A stretch of 64,000 nt of DNA from Styela clava (GCF_964204865.1 NC_135263.1:3784501-3848500); one strand, 5' to 3'; shown: positions 1-11,338, counted from the stretch's first letter. Notes: generated by a model not told the origin, from the letters alone. Translations and numbers: made by a program.

Positions 1-689
1 AATACTGCAATTAAATTAAAACTTCTAGGAGGACAGAGTGGTCATTGAATTATCTGATTTTTATTTAAATTCCCGAAACACAAGTGAAAACTAACGAATA
101 GAGTTCGAAAACGCAAAAACGAGGTAAAACGACCACGCCTGAAAATCTGTCTGAGTGAGAAAGTGTCTGAGCGGATGCGAAAAGGGCATTGTTACGTCAC
201 AGTTTGTATTTTGCTGATTGGCCAATGTCACGAAGTAAACAAGGAAAGGTCCATAGACAGAAGGACTTAACTATCATTTTTGACTCGACCCAAATAAGTT
301 TTTTTTTTATAAATTGTACGTAGTGTGTATACTACTATAGACTTAACCATTAAAGTAGGTTGGTTCGACGTAGCAATTTGTCAAAATTCTCCACGACAAG
401 TCACAGATTTCTGAGCAATAATTCTTAACAAATATTTTCATAACTTTACGTGCTCCATACCAAAACATCTAAATTTCAAATACGAATACTGGCGTTAATA
501 TATGTTTTCGGGAAACTGTATCAACCGAGCTTTTAGGCTGACTATATCTGGAGCTACATCGTTCTCTAAATGTGGCAACTTCCGAATAAATAAAAATTAA
601 ATACTATTTACCCAACTTTTTTGGTATATCCATTCCCACTGAGAGCGTCCGATTCTAAACACCTAAAACTCTAACATTTTTATTTTCAG
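1..689. repeat. Upstream or intronic DNA with a dispersed repeat
   Basis: No exon is visible before the CTLD exon at 690. Bases 20-290 match 28,700-28,960 with moderate divergence: both share the stretch around 'acgaccacgcctgaaaatc' and 'ctgattggccaatgtcacg', so this is a dispersed repeat. The rest is plain AT-rich DNA, presumably the intron leading into the exon at 690. Signal-peptide and stalk exons of this gene copy would lie left of the window. Confidence 0.6.
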
Positions 690-916
690 AAATCTGTGAC
701 GTCACTTATCATTCGAAACGATATTACATCGTCGTGTTTGATGTACAGAACGTCACGTTCAGCGATGCAGAATCTCTTTGTGAGAAAACATTTGACACAC
801 TGGCGAATATATATGACCTCACCCACTGCAACATGTTTCTAGATTGTGTGCGCTCAAAGATTCCTAGTGGGTGGACATGGGTAACTCTTTGGACTGGTCT
901 CACCTATGACTATGTG
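690..916 (+). CDS. C-type lectin-like gene, copy 1: CTLD exon A (partial gene)
   Basis: Seen: an acceptor 'tattttcag' precedes 690 and a donor 'gtaaga' follows 916. The 227 nt exon enters in phase 1 and leaves in phase 0, exactly like its paralogue at 14,702-14,916. It encodes the N-terminal half of a C-type lectin domain: CDVTY at the start, then SLCEK, LANIYDL, an amphipathic helix, and WTWVTLWTGLTY. It is four codons longer than the paralogue. The second cysteine of the 'YDSKC' motif is Arg here (YHSKR), so one early disulphide partner is lost. Known: CTLDs are extracellular folds that bind sugars or proteins; no calcium-site EPN or QPD motif is seen. The gene's 5' exons are outside the window. 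Inferred: a secreted or surface recognition protein. Confidence 0.8.
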
Positions 917-1255
917 GTAAGACAAATATACACAATATGTTTCATTTAAGGCCTTAAAACCGCAAATGGTATACAATAGTAGTATAGTATACTAATAGTT
1001 TTTGATGAGTTTGCTTGCTTGTCCTTGTTCCTTGCTTGTCCTTAGAGTTTAGAATAATTCCAATCTCGCAGAATATACGGTTATTGATTCACTGGTGGAA
1101 TATTCAGATGAAAAATGCCACAATGATTTACGATAGTGGCGATTTATGAATGTAACCAAGATAAAACTATATATTGCTTTTAGGTATGCATCAGTAATAT
1201 ATTTACTTTGAAGCTTATATTATATTATGTAAAAATGCGTAATTTGCTTTAACAG

Positions 1256-1315
1256 AATAATGTCCTTTGGTTATCATCTGACGAATCCATCGATCCACCT
1301 CAAGAAATGTGGCTT
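1256..1315 (+). CDS. C-type lectin-like gene, copy 1: last exon, 5' piece
   Basis: Seen: acceptor 'ctttaacag' before 1256, phase 0. The 20 codons from NNVLWLSSDE to the Met-Trp-Leu end at the gypsy insertion point. The last four bases (gctt, 1312-1315) are the target-site duplication repeated at 6616-6619. The exon continues at 6620 without any change of frame. It retains Trp residues and a WLPNYP motif across the junction, closer to the CTLD consensus than the paralogue at 16,025. As it stands the transcript would run into the retrotransposon, so this allele is probably non-functional unless the element is spliced out. Confidence 0.82.
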
Positions 1316-1523
1316 TGTGGCGAACCACTTAACTAATAATAGCCGTTATGAGTCACAATTGTTTTGTTTATGTTTTTGTCACGCATGATTACTTACGTGC
1401 TTTTCTTACGATAACTTGTCATTCTGTTTTCTGTTCGCTTGTCGTTAACATTGCTTTGTTATGGATTAAACATCAACATAATTGAAAGTCTTTTTCTTGT
1501 TAGAAAGAAGTTAGTTCGCTTCA
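1316..1523 (+). repeat. 5' LTR of the gypsy element
   Basis: 208 bp direct repeat of 6408-6615 with TG...CA ends. 'ttatggattaaacatcaac' in the 3' half could serve as a degenerate poly(A) signal region, but no clean AATAAA is seen. Confidence 0.95.
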
Positions 1524-1525
1524 AA

Positions 1526-1540
1526 TGGTGACCCCGACCT
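1526..1540 (+). promoter_or_regulatory. Primer-binding site of the gypsy element
   Basis: TGGTGACCCCGAC begins two bases after the 5' LTR, the standard place for a tRNA primer site; the TGG pairs with the tRNA 3' CCA. Which tRNA is used was not determined. Confidence 0.75.
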
Positions 1541-1584
1541 CAAAAGCATACTTTTGAGAAAAGAATACGCACATAACGAAGAAT

Positions 1585-2259
1585 ATGAGTGAAGACAACA
1601 AAGCAGGCCTAACAGCGGTATCATTAAAGCTGCCGATTTTCTGGACTAAAAATCCTGCCGTTTGGTTCCACCAAGTCGAAGCGCAGTTCGCTGTTCGAAA
1701 TATCACAACAGATGAAACAAAATACCACTACGTGGTTGCCGCTCTGGATGAAAATACCGCTGCCAGCATTCTTAATGTTCTCAATAACCCGCCGGAAACG
1801 AACAAGTACCAAGATCTCAAAGAGAAGCTCACTACTAAATGTTCGCTGACGGATCCTGAACGAGCTGCGCGCCTTTGTTCAATGCCTGGACTAGGGGATG
1901 GAACGGCAACGGAACTTATGGACAACATGCTTGCATTGTATCCAGTAGGTAAGACACCTGATTTCTTATTTCGCTATTTGTTCGTCAGTCATCTGCCACC
2001 AGACGTCCGGTCTCAACTTACAGACATTTTAACAACCACGGGCGACGATTTTCGGAAGCTGGCAAAGAAAGCAGATGATATTTTAACTGCAAAAGGCTAT
2101 GAGGTGACAAACGCTGTACAAAAAACCAGTTCGTTCAAACCATCTCATGTTTTGTCTGAAATGTGTTTTTATCACAGGAAATTCGGCAAGAAAGCCAAAA
2201 AATGTCGCCCGCCATGTTCTTTTGTGGTTTCGGAAAACGCCATAGCCGACCGTCAGTAA
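1585..2259 (+). CDS. Gypsy gag-like protein
   Basis: Starts at ATG 1585 and gives 224 residues. There is a central capsid-like helical region and a C-terminal Cys/His cluster (CFYH ... KCRPPC, about residues 193-211) where a nucleocapsid finger would sit. Role by position: the structural protein that packages element RNA. The frame stops at 2257-2259, and the protease frame continues in the -1 frame, overlapping from about 2163. Either a -1 ribosomal shift joins gag and pol, or one base was lost near 2258 in a once continuous ORF. A clear slippery heptamer in the right phase is not obvious, which slightly favours a deletion. No matrix-like N-terminus is recognised. Confidence 0.85.
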   Translation: MSEDNKAGLTAVSLKLPIFWTKNPAVWFHQVEAQFAVRNITTDETKYHYVVAALDENTAASILNVLNNPPETNKYQDLKEKLTTKCSLTDPERAARLCSMPGLGDGTATELMDNMLALYPVGKTPDFLFRYLFVSHLPPDVRSQLTDILTTTGDDFRKLAKKADDILTAKGYEVTNAVQKTSSFKPSHVLSEMCFYHRKFGKKAKKCRPPCSFVVSENAIADRQ

Positions 2260-3080
2260 CCTCCTTGGCGGTCGGCGATTCAAACCTTTATTACGTCACA
2301 GACAAAAACTCTGGACGCAGTTTTTTAGTTGATACGGGTGCACAAGTCAGCGTGCTGCCTGCCACCGGTCATGACCGTCGTTACGGGCGACCAGGACAAG
2401 CACTTTTGGCAGCTAATGGCACCTCAATTACGACATATGGCACACGAAAAGTGCCTTTGACTATATGCGGTAGAAATTTTACCTGGAGATTCACATTAGC
2501 CAATGTTTCACGGGCAATTATCGGGGGAGATTTTTTGCGCTCTCACGGACTTTTGGTTGACATCAGGGGCAAACGACTTATCGAGGCAAGCACATACGCT
2601 TGTATTCCAACCAGAACGATTACTGGCACCCCGCCTTGCCTTCACTACGTAGCCGAAAACGATTTTGCCAAAATTCTGAACGAATTTCCTGATTTAACGC
2701 GCCCCACATTCAGCAACCCGACCACTGCACACGGGGTAAAGCATCATATTGTTACAGAAGGCCCCCCGGTGCACGCAAAGGCTCGAAGATTGCACCCCGA
2801 TAAGCTAGCCGCGGCAAAGGCAGAGTTTGATAACATGATTGAACTCGGAATCATCCGACCCTCAAATAGCCCCTGGGCGTCTGCGCTTCACATCGTACCT
2901 AAACAGGACGGCGGGTGGCGCCCATGTGGAGACTACAGACGTCTCAATGATATGACCGTGCCTGACCGCTACCCAGTCCCAAACATACAAGATTTTACGG
3001 CCCGTCTTGCGGGAAGGACAATTTTCTCTAAAGTGGATCTTGTTCGCGGTTATCATCAAATACCTATTCATGAACAAGAT

Positions 3081-4079
3081 TAGGGCCCGACCGATATATC
3101 GGCCGGCCGATATATCGGCCTTGTTTTTCACAAATTTTGAACTATCGGTATCGGCTAATTTTACCGATAGTTATCGGCTAATCACGTGACTGCCAAAGTG
3201 TCAAAATTGCGCCGGGAAAGCAGTTTTATCGCTTGTTTAATTCGAGAGCGGTTCTGCGTGAAACTCTTTTTCTTCACTATTTCTATTTCTCTCTTATCAA
3301 AAGCGGTTTCACGGACGATTGCGACACGGGATTTCACACTTTGCAAGCAAGTTAGCAGCGTGGTGGCTTACAAATCGAAGCAATAGAACACGTGAACGGC
3401 TTATTTGTGTCAAATAATATACGCTAGATAGAGAATTTTCGCGTAGTTTACACGGCGCTTGATTTCCCTTGCGCTTTAGTCGTTGAAGGTATTATTTAAC
3501 TTCTTGTATTGGTATGTTATAGATGGCTGGTTCTAGCGGTAAGAGCAAAGTATGGGAATACTTTGTATGCCACAGTGATGGTGTACTTTGTAAAATATGC
3601 TCATCATTGTTAAGTCAAGGTTCCGCCGATTCCAAAAAGAAAAACACCAGTAATTTGTGGAGTCATCTCAGATCGAAACACAAGAGCAAGTATGATGAGA
3701 TTTCGTAGACGCAGTTAACGCGAAAAAGGCCAGCTGAAGCTTCCCAGTTTAATCGGCAACCTTCATGGGAACACATATTGGATAAATTTAATAAATGGCA
3801 TGGAAATGACGCAAGAACGAAATCACTTGATAAAATAATAATGGAGATGATAGCCACTGACAACAGGCCATTTGCAATAGTGCAAGATGATGGATTCCGC
3901 AGGCTAATAGAAACCATTGAACCTCGCTACGCCCTAAAGACTGAGAAGTATTTCAGAACAGAAATGCTGCCACAAATATATGTGAAGAAACATCGGTATC
4001 GTTATCGGCTTATCGGCCTAGTTTTGGAAAACTAGCAGTATCGGTATCGGTTCAAAAAGGCAGTATCGGTCGGGCCCTA
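3081..4079 (+). mobile_element. hAT element nested in gypsy pol (999 bp)
   Basis: Seen: terminal inverted repeats TAGGGCCCGACCGATA at the left and its complement at the right end, plus a perfect 8 bp target duplication aacaagat (3073-3080 and 4080-4087). Known: 8 bp TSD with short TIRs is the hAT signature. The subterminal sequence is full of CGATA/TATCGG repeats, including GGCCGGCC. Inside is only the N-terminal part of a BED-finger transposase, so this is an internally deleted, non-autonomous copy. It must be younger than the gypsy copy it sits in. Confidence 0.95.
3523..4035 (+). pseudogene. BED-finger hAT transposase, N-terminal remnant
   Basis: From ATG 3523: a BED zinc finger in residues about 9-57 (VWEYF, CKIC, then NLWSHLRSKH giving the Cys-Cys-His-His set), then an in-frame stop at 3706-3708. 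The same frame continues open from 3709 to 4035 with sequence like the start of the hAT transposase body (DNRPFAIVQDDGFRRLI). This parallels 'DMRPVSIVEGAEFQNL' of the transposase at 35,237. The catalytic RNase H-like fold and the C-terminal dimerisation region are missing. It cannot act as a transposase; at most a DNA-binding peptide of about 60 residues could be made. Confidence 0.85.
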
Positions 4080-6395
4080 AACAAGATATCCCCAAAACTG
4101 CCATTATCACACCATTTGGCCTATTTGAATTTCTCCGCATGCCGTTTGGGCTTAAAAACGCCGCCCAGGTGTTCCAGCGTTTAATGGATACCATCTGTCG
4201 AGGTTTGCCTTTCGTATTTGTCTATCTTGACGACATCCTTATCGCCAGTACGTCTAAAGATCAACACAAAAAGGACTTGCGAAATCTTTTCCAAAGGCTA
4301 AAAAGCCACGGTATGGTTATCAATCCTGCCAAATGTAAATTCGGTTTAAGCGAATTAGAGTTCCTGGGACATACTGTTACAAAAGAGGGTGCTTTTCCTC
4401 TCCCCAATAAAGTGAAGGCGATAACTAATTTCCCTCGCCCTTCATCTGTAAAAGGCCTTCAAGAGTTTCTTGGCATGGTTAATTTCTATCATCGGTTTTT
4501 GCCCAAAGCTGCCCAAATAATGCAACCACTATTCGCAGCACTTTCCGGCCTGCCCAAGAAGTCGAAGGTTTTGCCCGAATGGACTGACAGTATGATATGT
4601 GCATTTGAAAAAACTAAGAAAGCACTGGCAAATGCAGTTATGCTTACACATCCACAACCAAACGCACCAACTGCCCTCACAGTCGACGCTTCGGACGTTG
4701 CCTTAGGAGGTGTTCTCGAGCAAAAGTTAAATGGATCTTGGAAGCCAATTGCATTTTATAGTAGACAGCTACGCAAACCCGAGACGAAATACAGTGCATT
4801 CGACAAGGAACTTTTGGCCGTTTACTTAGGAATACGACATTTTCGTTATTTTCTCGAAGCACGAACCTTCACGATTTTTACAGATCACAAACCCCTCACT
4901 TTTGCTATGTCAAAAGTCTCTGAGCCATGGTCAGCGCGACAACAGCGTCACCTCAATTTCATATCTGAATACACAACAGATATAAAACATATTTCCGGTA
5001 AGGATAATACTGTCGCCGACGCCCTGTCGCGCGCGGTCATCAACGACATCAATGACGGCATCGATTATGAAATTATGGCCACAGATCAACTAAACGACAA
5101 GGATACACAGGCTTACCGCACTGCTATCACCGGTCTTCGTGTCGAAGATGTCCCTTTTTGCAACGGCAAATTTACATTGCTGTGTGACGTATCTACGGGT
5201 AGACCACGACCTATAGTGCCTGCCAGCTGGCGCAGAAAAATTTTTGATGCGGTTCACGGGCTCTCGCATCCAGGCATACGTACCACTCGCAAACTGATCT
5301 CACAAAAATTTGTGTGGCATGGTCTCTCCAAACAAATTGGACAATGGGCCAAAACATGCCTGGAATGCCAAAAGTCTAAAATAAATCGTCATATACGGGC
5401 CCCTTTAGAAGATTTCAAAATGCCAGACAAACGTTTTGACCATATCAACATTGACTTAGTTGGTCCTTTACCACCATCACAAGGATACAATTACCTTCTT
5501 ACAATAGTAGATCGTTTCACAAGGTGGCCAGAAGCCATTCCCCTCAAAGACATATCAACTATGTCTTGTGCCCGAGCTTTCCTGTCAAATTGGGTTGCCC
5601 GTTTTGGTGTTCCACTTCACATTTCTTCTGACCGAGGATCACAGTTCATTTCAGGCCTTTGGTCTGCCTTTGCCGAATTATTGGGAACAAAAATTCATCA
5701 CACTACAGCCTACCACCCACAGGCAAATGGTTTGGTAGAACGTTTTCATCGAACAATGAAATCTGCCATCAAGGCACGACTCAATGATACAAACTGGTTG
5801 GACGTGCTTCCATGGGTTTTATTGGGAATCCGCACAGCTCCGAAAGAAGATCTTACGGCATCGTCAGCTGAGCTTGTTTATGGCGCTCCCCTCACTGTCC
5901 CCGGTGATTTCATATCAGACTCTAAAGACAATAGCTGCCCGACCACAAATCTTCGGCTTCTCAGAGAAAGAGTAGGATCATTGGCTCCAATTCCTACGTC
6001 GCACCATGGTCCTTTCAGAGCAAGAATGCCAGCCGCACTCAATCAAGCCAAGTTCGTGTTTATTCGTCGTGACGCACACCGATCTCCTTTACAGAGACCT
6101 TATGAAGGACCATTCGAAGTTTTGCAACATGGGAATAAAACTTTCAAAGTACAGATTGGAAACCGAAGCGAAACTATTTCTGTTGACAGGTTAAAGCCAG
6201 CTCATCTTGATCTCGACCATCCTGTTTCTGTATCCATTCCTAAACCAAGAGGACGTCCTCCAATCCCTAAAACAACAACGAACAATCAGCGTTCTACAGA
6301 CGATCGTTCATCCGAACCTACAACCGGTTATGATTACAGAACCAAATTTGGTAGAAAAACTCGTAAACCCACTAGATTTTTATAACTCATTCCGT

Positions 6396-6407
6396 CTGGG
6401 GGGGTAG
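6396..6407 (+). promoter_or_regulatory. Polypurine tract of the gypsy element
   Basis: A G-run 'ctgggggggtag' abuts the 3' LTR, the expected place for the plus-strand primer of reverse transcription. Confidence 0.8.
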
Positions 6408-6615
6408 TGTGGCGAACCACTTAACTAATAATAGCCGTTATGAGTCACAATTGTTTTGTTTATGTTTTTGTCACGCATGATTACTTACGTGCTTTTCTTA
6501 CGATAACTTGTCATTCTGTTTTCTGTTCGCTTGTCGTTAACATTGCTTTGTTATGGATTAAACATCAACATAATTGAAAGTCTTTTTCTTGTTAGAAAGA
6601 AGTTAGTTCGCTTCA
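6408..6615 (+). repeat. 3' LTR of the gypsy element
   Basis: Matches 1316-1523 over all 208 bp by eye; no difference was found. It is followed by the TSD gctt and then the rest of the CTLD exon. Confidence 0.95.
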
Positions 6616-6619
6616 GCTT

Positions 6620-6757
6620 CCGAATTATCCATGTTCCGATGTTTTGTACACAAATATTGCTTTCGGGGTAACTAAAGACCCAGAAGACGCGTTTCAAGGA
6701 ATTTTCAATTATTCACCCACCTTTTTCTTAGACGGTGTCATCTGTGAAACGACCTGA
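6620..6757 (+). CDS. C-type lectin-like gene, copy 1: last exon, 3' piece
   Basis: Resumes the exon broken at 1315 in the same frame and runs 45 codons to TGA at 6755-6757. It encodes PNYPCSDVLYTNIAF, then KDPEDAFQGIFNY and the terminal VICETT. The paralogue at 16,025-16,219 ends AICETT at the same place. Counting the TSD once, the exon is 198 nt, against 195 nt in the paralogue. Homology to copy 2 continues into the 3' flank. The clean frame shows that this copy had no other visible lesion in this exon when the retrotransposon landed. Confidence 0.82.
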   Translation, partial: PNYPCSDVLYTNIAFGVTKDPEDAFQGIFNYSPTFFLDGVICETT

Positions 6758-9700
6758 ACTGAACTTTGGAATTCGAATACTCCTGTAACTTATCAACCCC
6801 AAACTCAAACTTGTGCATTTGTAAAAAAATTATCCATCTACTCAGTGGTAAGATTCAGCCGGTTCGCACCGGTTCTATAGAACCGTCTCATGGAATTTTA
6901 TGAGATCAGCGAACCGGTTAGCATTACTGGTTGCTGTCAATACCGTTTTGTAACAGAACGCACGGGCCGCACACTTTTTCTATGAGGGCCGCAAGTCGCA
7001 CACCCATGCCTAAGAAATCGTACTATTTATTGGTCGGCTGCTGACTAATTAAAGCAATTATCCAAAGCACAGCCTAATACAAACTTATGCTGATTCACAT
7101 GAGCACATTGAGTACGAGTACATTCATGAGGTAATTCTTGTGTATTGAGGATCGATCCTTTTTCGTGTGCTTTTGCTTTGTCAATTTCCCATTGAGTTTA
7201 CACAATTTTCTCAATCGCATTATGAAATCTTTAACAGGAAAACTGTGGGTACTCAGCAGTGTAATTACTGATATATATATATCGCAGTAAGGTTCAAGTT
7301 CTTCTATTTCATTTTAGAAATCTGAGAATATTTTGATAGTGATGAATATGAGTCAAAATAATTTTTTTCTTGTTCTAATTGAATATCAATATATTATACC
7401 AAGTACATTAATAAATGCAGGTTTTGGATATTAGACAGGCATGGTTGTAGGCGCTCCAGAAGTATGTGTACCAATATGGAGCTGAGACGCACACGACCTA
7501 TTGTCCGGTTACCAGTCTATGTCGGGTATGAGAATAGCCAGTTATTAGTTTCAGATTTGACAATGCACTTCACACATCAAACTGTATTTTGTCTCATAGT
7601 CTGCGTCTAATTAACCCGCCATGAAATATAAATTGAATAACAGGTCACGTACCGTATATACAAATTAACAATTACATATTGTTTTTACGGTGGTGTGTTT
7701 GGGGTGTGTCACTGTACGCTGGAAAACCTAAAGCAACTTTCTTGTTTAGGGTTTTTGTGCAAAATATTGCATCGCATTTTATATTTAAAATTGGTCTCTC
7801 CATTACTTTACCCAATGATAAAGATTCTGATCATTCTTGATCGTGAGTGTTTTTCCTGAAATTCCCAGCCCTAGTAATCCATAATTTTTCAATTACGTCA
7901 ACGAAAATGAAGAAAATTTATTTAACACTTAAACTGTATATAATATATGATTGTACCCAAAATTTTCAGTAATCTGGGACGTTTGCACATAAGTTATGTT
8001 CTCTCTAGATTTCTAGAATATGTTCCAATTGACCTGAGTTCTGTTTTATTGGGTACACTGTACGAACTATGGTTGAGATTTTTCAAGGGTGTGAAATACG
8101 TCAAAGTCCACGCGTCTGAAACGATAAATTAATTAGCATTTGCAATCTGGACTCATAACACGACGAGAGACTGTAATTCGCAATACTAACCAACCCCTGG
8201 CTCTTCCCTTCCCAGAATATAGTAATTCTATACATAGTGAGCTCTTACTACTCTATGATTTGACACTTCTCTTGTTAACTAATTTCCTATGCAATCTTTT
8301 ACAATGCACAATATAGTAATATCCCTAGTTAATTTGTATAGCAATCTATTGTCTTGATTTTATTCAACTTATGAAGGCCTACTCCAAGTATACTTTTTTT
8401 TATATTCACTAGTTATGTATTCTATTATATCCCTTCTCGTATTTTACAGTTTTTGTGACTCGACCCTTTGCATGGCCTTTGCTTTGTCAATGTATAATGA
8501 ACGTTTGAGTCACAATATAGTCTGGAAGCCTACATTCTATTAAAAACTGCATGTGTTTAACAATCCATTGTTCGATTTTATTAAGTTATGAACGTCTACT
8601 CTCCTTTTGCAAAAGTATGCTTGTCACTTATATCCTGATATATACGGTTGATCTCATTTCACAGTTCTTGTGGCTCAACTCTTCGCCTTGGCTTTTTTGT
8701 CAATATTTGAACGTTTGTGTCAAATTTGCAATATTAAAGCTTACATGTCATAAAAGCTGTAAAAAAAATTCTGATTTCAGTGAGGTAAACACTGAGCAGC
8801 AATTTCAGATGTTAATTGAGATTTTGTATCAGAATATCAGCGTTTTTTTTTTCAGTTAAATTGCTTCTATTTTCATTGTATTTCATTTTCAACTATTATG
8901 CAGAACACTTGGGATATTTTCGTGGTGATATTACTTGCTTTGTTCCAGAACAATTACTTGTTTTAAATAAATACCAATATGTATATATATACCGAGTTTA
9001 CAGTATGCAGATATTAGACAGGCATAGCAGCTTTTTTAAGTGCTTAGTAAGTCTGTGAGTACAAGAAAAAGTCGAATGCATTTAAGTTTGCATGCAAGTT
9101 TATTGTCATATTTTATACAAATCTGGCAACGGTATTTTCTTCCGCCCACATTTTGAAATCCTTAACCTTCTGACAATGGTCGAAATTTGTAACCACTTGG
9201 CCAAAATAAACAAAACCCAGGGTGTAATAAATTGGGCAATGCCGAACCAAAAGATTCCGGTATTTCGTAATAAAGTAGATCATTATGTATCAGTCACTGC
9301 TTTTATTGAGCCCTTTCGGGCTGCAGGTTCATTTTAGGATAGAATTACATATTCATCCCGTTGAAGAGCCGATAAGACCGCTTAATCATATGGCGAAACA
9401 TAGCATCTCGTCAGGTTACCAGTCAATGTAGGGCATGGAATCAGTTGGGCATGGAATTGACATTGCACTTTACCTCAAATTGACTATTGTCTCATAATTT
9501 GTGTATAATGCCTAACCGAAAAGATTCTTTTTCTCAACTAGCAGGTGCTTCTAATACAAGTCCTCAAGATTTATGAGGCGAGTAAAGGCCTGGTACAAAA
9601 AATTCACCCATTTAGCTTCTCTGGTGTCGCCAAGTCCATCCATGAATCGACTCTATGCCGCTATTGCTTAGAGTTTGAATTCGCATCTAAAAGCAATATG

Positions 9701-11286
9701 GTATTGAAAGCTGTTACAGTTTATTGAAAATGAAATACGAAAATATTTTCTCAGTCAGCGTACAACCCCATTAGTTGTGCAACTTAAAATGTAGTGAATA
9801 GATATGTTGACCCAAAGTAAATCTAAGGTACGGAAACATGCGCCGACGAATTAGCCAAATTCGGTTATGAAAAACTACAGTGGGGATGAGCAATCTGCGG
9901 CCCGCGGGCCAAATGCGGCCCATCTTTAAAATATGTGCGGCCCGCGAAGAAGGGCTAATTTGAAATGGTTTGCAACCTGCAAAACAAGTTTTTAGTTTAG
10001 TAATTCAAATCCCTTTGCGTTGCGAAGCTTATGTCTGAGTCCAGTTTATTATCTATGCCTGTGACTTCACTATCCCCTAACAGTTGTCTTTTGCGAAGCG
10101 AACAACGCATGTCAAACGATCAATAACACATTTTTTTTTGTTGCAACTACTAGAAAGTCCAAGTTAAATAAAGGTGCGACCCACGGTTTCACCAAGGTGT
10201 TATATATTATCTGGCCCTTCTGTATAAAAGGTTGCACACCCGTAATTTATAGGGTAGCAGAAATTTCTTGGGAATCAGCGGCAAAAGTGTAGCAATGCAA
10301 TCTGTCCCAAGCGTTCGAGATGCAAACAAATAACTATTAGTAAGGCAAAACTATGCTTTATTCAAAAACACGTTGATGAAATCACAGCCTCTAAACAATA
10401 AAGAAATGTAAATATCCAAAATAAGGCGGGCGATATCAAATCTAACAAATATTTTTTATTTTAATTAGCTTCACGCCCCCTAAAAAAATGTCTACGCCGC
10501 CCGCGCCCCACCACCGTTTGTGAACCACTGGTAAAATTAGACGGACCGCGATCTTTCTGGTTCGGCATTGCTTACCCGATTTGACCCATTCAGAATCGTT
10601 TGGAGCTCTGGATTCCAATTCAGAGCATAGGATTTGATCTATCACACTCGTATATGCTTGATCCACATTATGCTAATTTCCCAATTTTTCAATAACCCGA
10701 GTTTTGCCTTAATTAACCAACCATGAAATATATAAATTGGATAGCAGGTCATGTGTGAGCAAATCAACCAATCATATTGTTTTTTGCGGTGGTGTGTTTG
10801 AGGTGTATCACCGTGCGCTGGAAAGACTAAAGCAATTTCCTTGTTTACAGTTTTTGTGCAAAATAGTGCATCGCATTTTAGATTTAAAATATGTCTCCTC
10901 CATAGTTTTCACGATGATAAAGAACCTGCTTATCCGGGTACCAACCTCGATCATAGATAATTATCCGCAAAGGTGTGTTTGGTCGCGTCATGGGCCTAAT
11001 GACTTTTGGCCCGAGAAAGTATAATGCAACTTCCGTATTCCGAGTTTTTTGCTCAGAATAATGTGCATCACGCATATTGAAATTAATAGTAATTAGAATA
11101 GTTGGGCCAAAGATGATTTACCTGTTTGCATGTGGCCCAACCCTGGTTGTATGTGCATGTGTTATAACAAAAATCTAAAATTATAACAAAAATGGGAAGA
11201 AGTTCATGCTATAAGTTCAGGTGCATGCGATCTATTTGCCATTTTAGCTTTTTGGAAGCGAGGATTGGGATACGTCGAAGCCTACA
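6758..11286. other. Intergenic DNA between CTLD copies, no gene seen
   Basis: Only repeats are recognised. 6843 to about 6960 has a hAT terminus (CAGTGGTAAGATTCAGCCGG) without a partner end. 7030-7440 is paralogous to 17,160-17,560, part of the CTLD gene duplication. 7605-7800 matches 10,700-10,890. 7449-7480 is one end of the GCTCC-type MITE. About 9,880-10,230 is a GC-richer 'gcggcccgcgggcc' hAT-like repeat. 10,510-10,535 ends in 'gtttgtgaaccactg', another hAT terminus. Open frames here are short and have no family features. Confidence 0.6.
8343..8762. repeat. Diverged tandem duplication, about 210 bp unit
   Basis: 8343-8553 and 8563-8762 align: both carry 'gattttatt', '...ctactcc', 'tttgtcaat' and 'gaacgttt(g)...' in the same order, then a poly-T stretch. 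Similar 'gctttgtcaat' units occur at 7185 and 17,300, so the unit belongs to a locally amplified non-coding block. Confidence 0.6.
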
Positions 11287-11338
11287 ATGTTTTCATCAAC
11301 CTTCATTTGGCTTGTCTGCTTGGGAGGCGCATTTGCAG
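11287..11338 (+). CDS. CTLD copy 2, exon 1: signal peptide
   Basis: ATG 11287 begins MFSSTFIWLVCLGGAFA, a short n-region, hydrophobic core and Ala-X-Ala type cleavage site, followed by donor 'gtgaaa' in phase 1. A typical exon 1 of a secreted protein. A pyrimidine-rich AG about 40 bp upstream ('gccattttag') could be a splice or trans-splice acceptor for the 5' UTR. Confidence 0.72.

Larger units (their letters stand above)
2262..6385 (+). pseudogene. Gypsy pol (protease, RT, RNase H, integrase), interrupted
   Basis: Two in-frame halves: up to 3080, and from 4088 to the stop at 6385. The 5' half has the aspartic protease DTG motif (about 2333) and the RT fingers/palm start (SPWAS, then CGDYRRLND). 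The 3' half has the RT catalytic YLDD box (about 4222), RNase H (DASDVALGG; later TDHKPL), the integrase zinc-binding HHCC region (about 5250-5380), the three integrase acidic residues (NIDLVGP; SSDRGSQF; the Glu of LVERFHR) and a C-terminal GPF-type module (about 6105). A hAT insertion at 3081 ends the first frame within one codon. The exon-like reading frame on both sides is otherwise open, so the hAT is the main lesion. The functions are those of a retrotransposon polyprotein that copies RNA to DNA and integrates it. Confidence 0.93.
1316..6615 (+). mobile_element. Ty3/gypsy LTR retrotransposon, young, split by a hAT element
   Basis: Seen: two 208 bp LTRs (1316-1523 and 6408-6615), beginning TGTGGCGAACC and ending GCTTCA, identical by eye. 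They are flanked by a 4 bp target duplication gctt (1312-1315 and 6616-6619). Internal order: primer-binding site, gag, protease, reverse transcriptase, RNase H, integrase, purine-rich tract. Integrase after RNase H is the Ty3/gypsy order. Length is 5,300 bp including the 999 bp hAT and its extra 8 bp TSD. Identical LTRs mean a recent insertion, since both start identical at integration. The element lies in sense orientation in the last exon of CTLD copy 1. As it stands it cannot make a full polyprotein because of the hAT. Confidence 0.95.

Noticed and set aside
1585..2283. Minus-strand frames overlapping gag and pol
   Set aside because: Shadows of strongly supported plus-strand retrotransposon frames.
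8551..9337. Several 80-100 codon frames in the 8-9 kb region
   Set aside because: They lie in diverged tandem repeats shared with non-coding flanks; no conservation of frame between copies.
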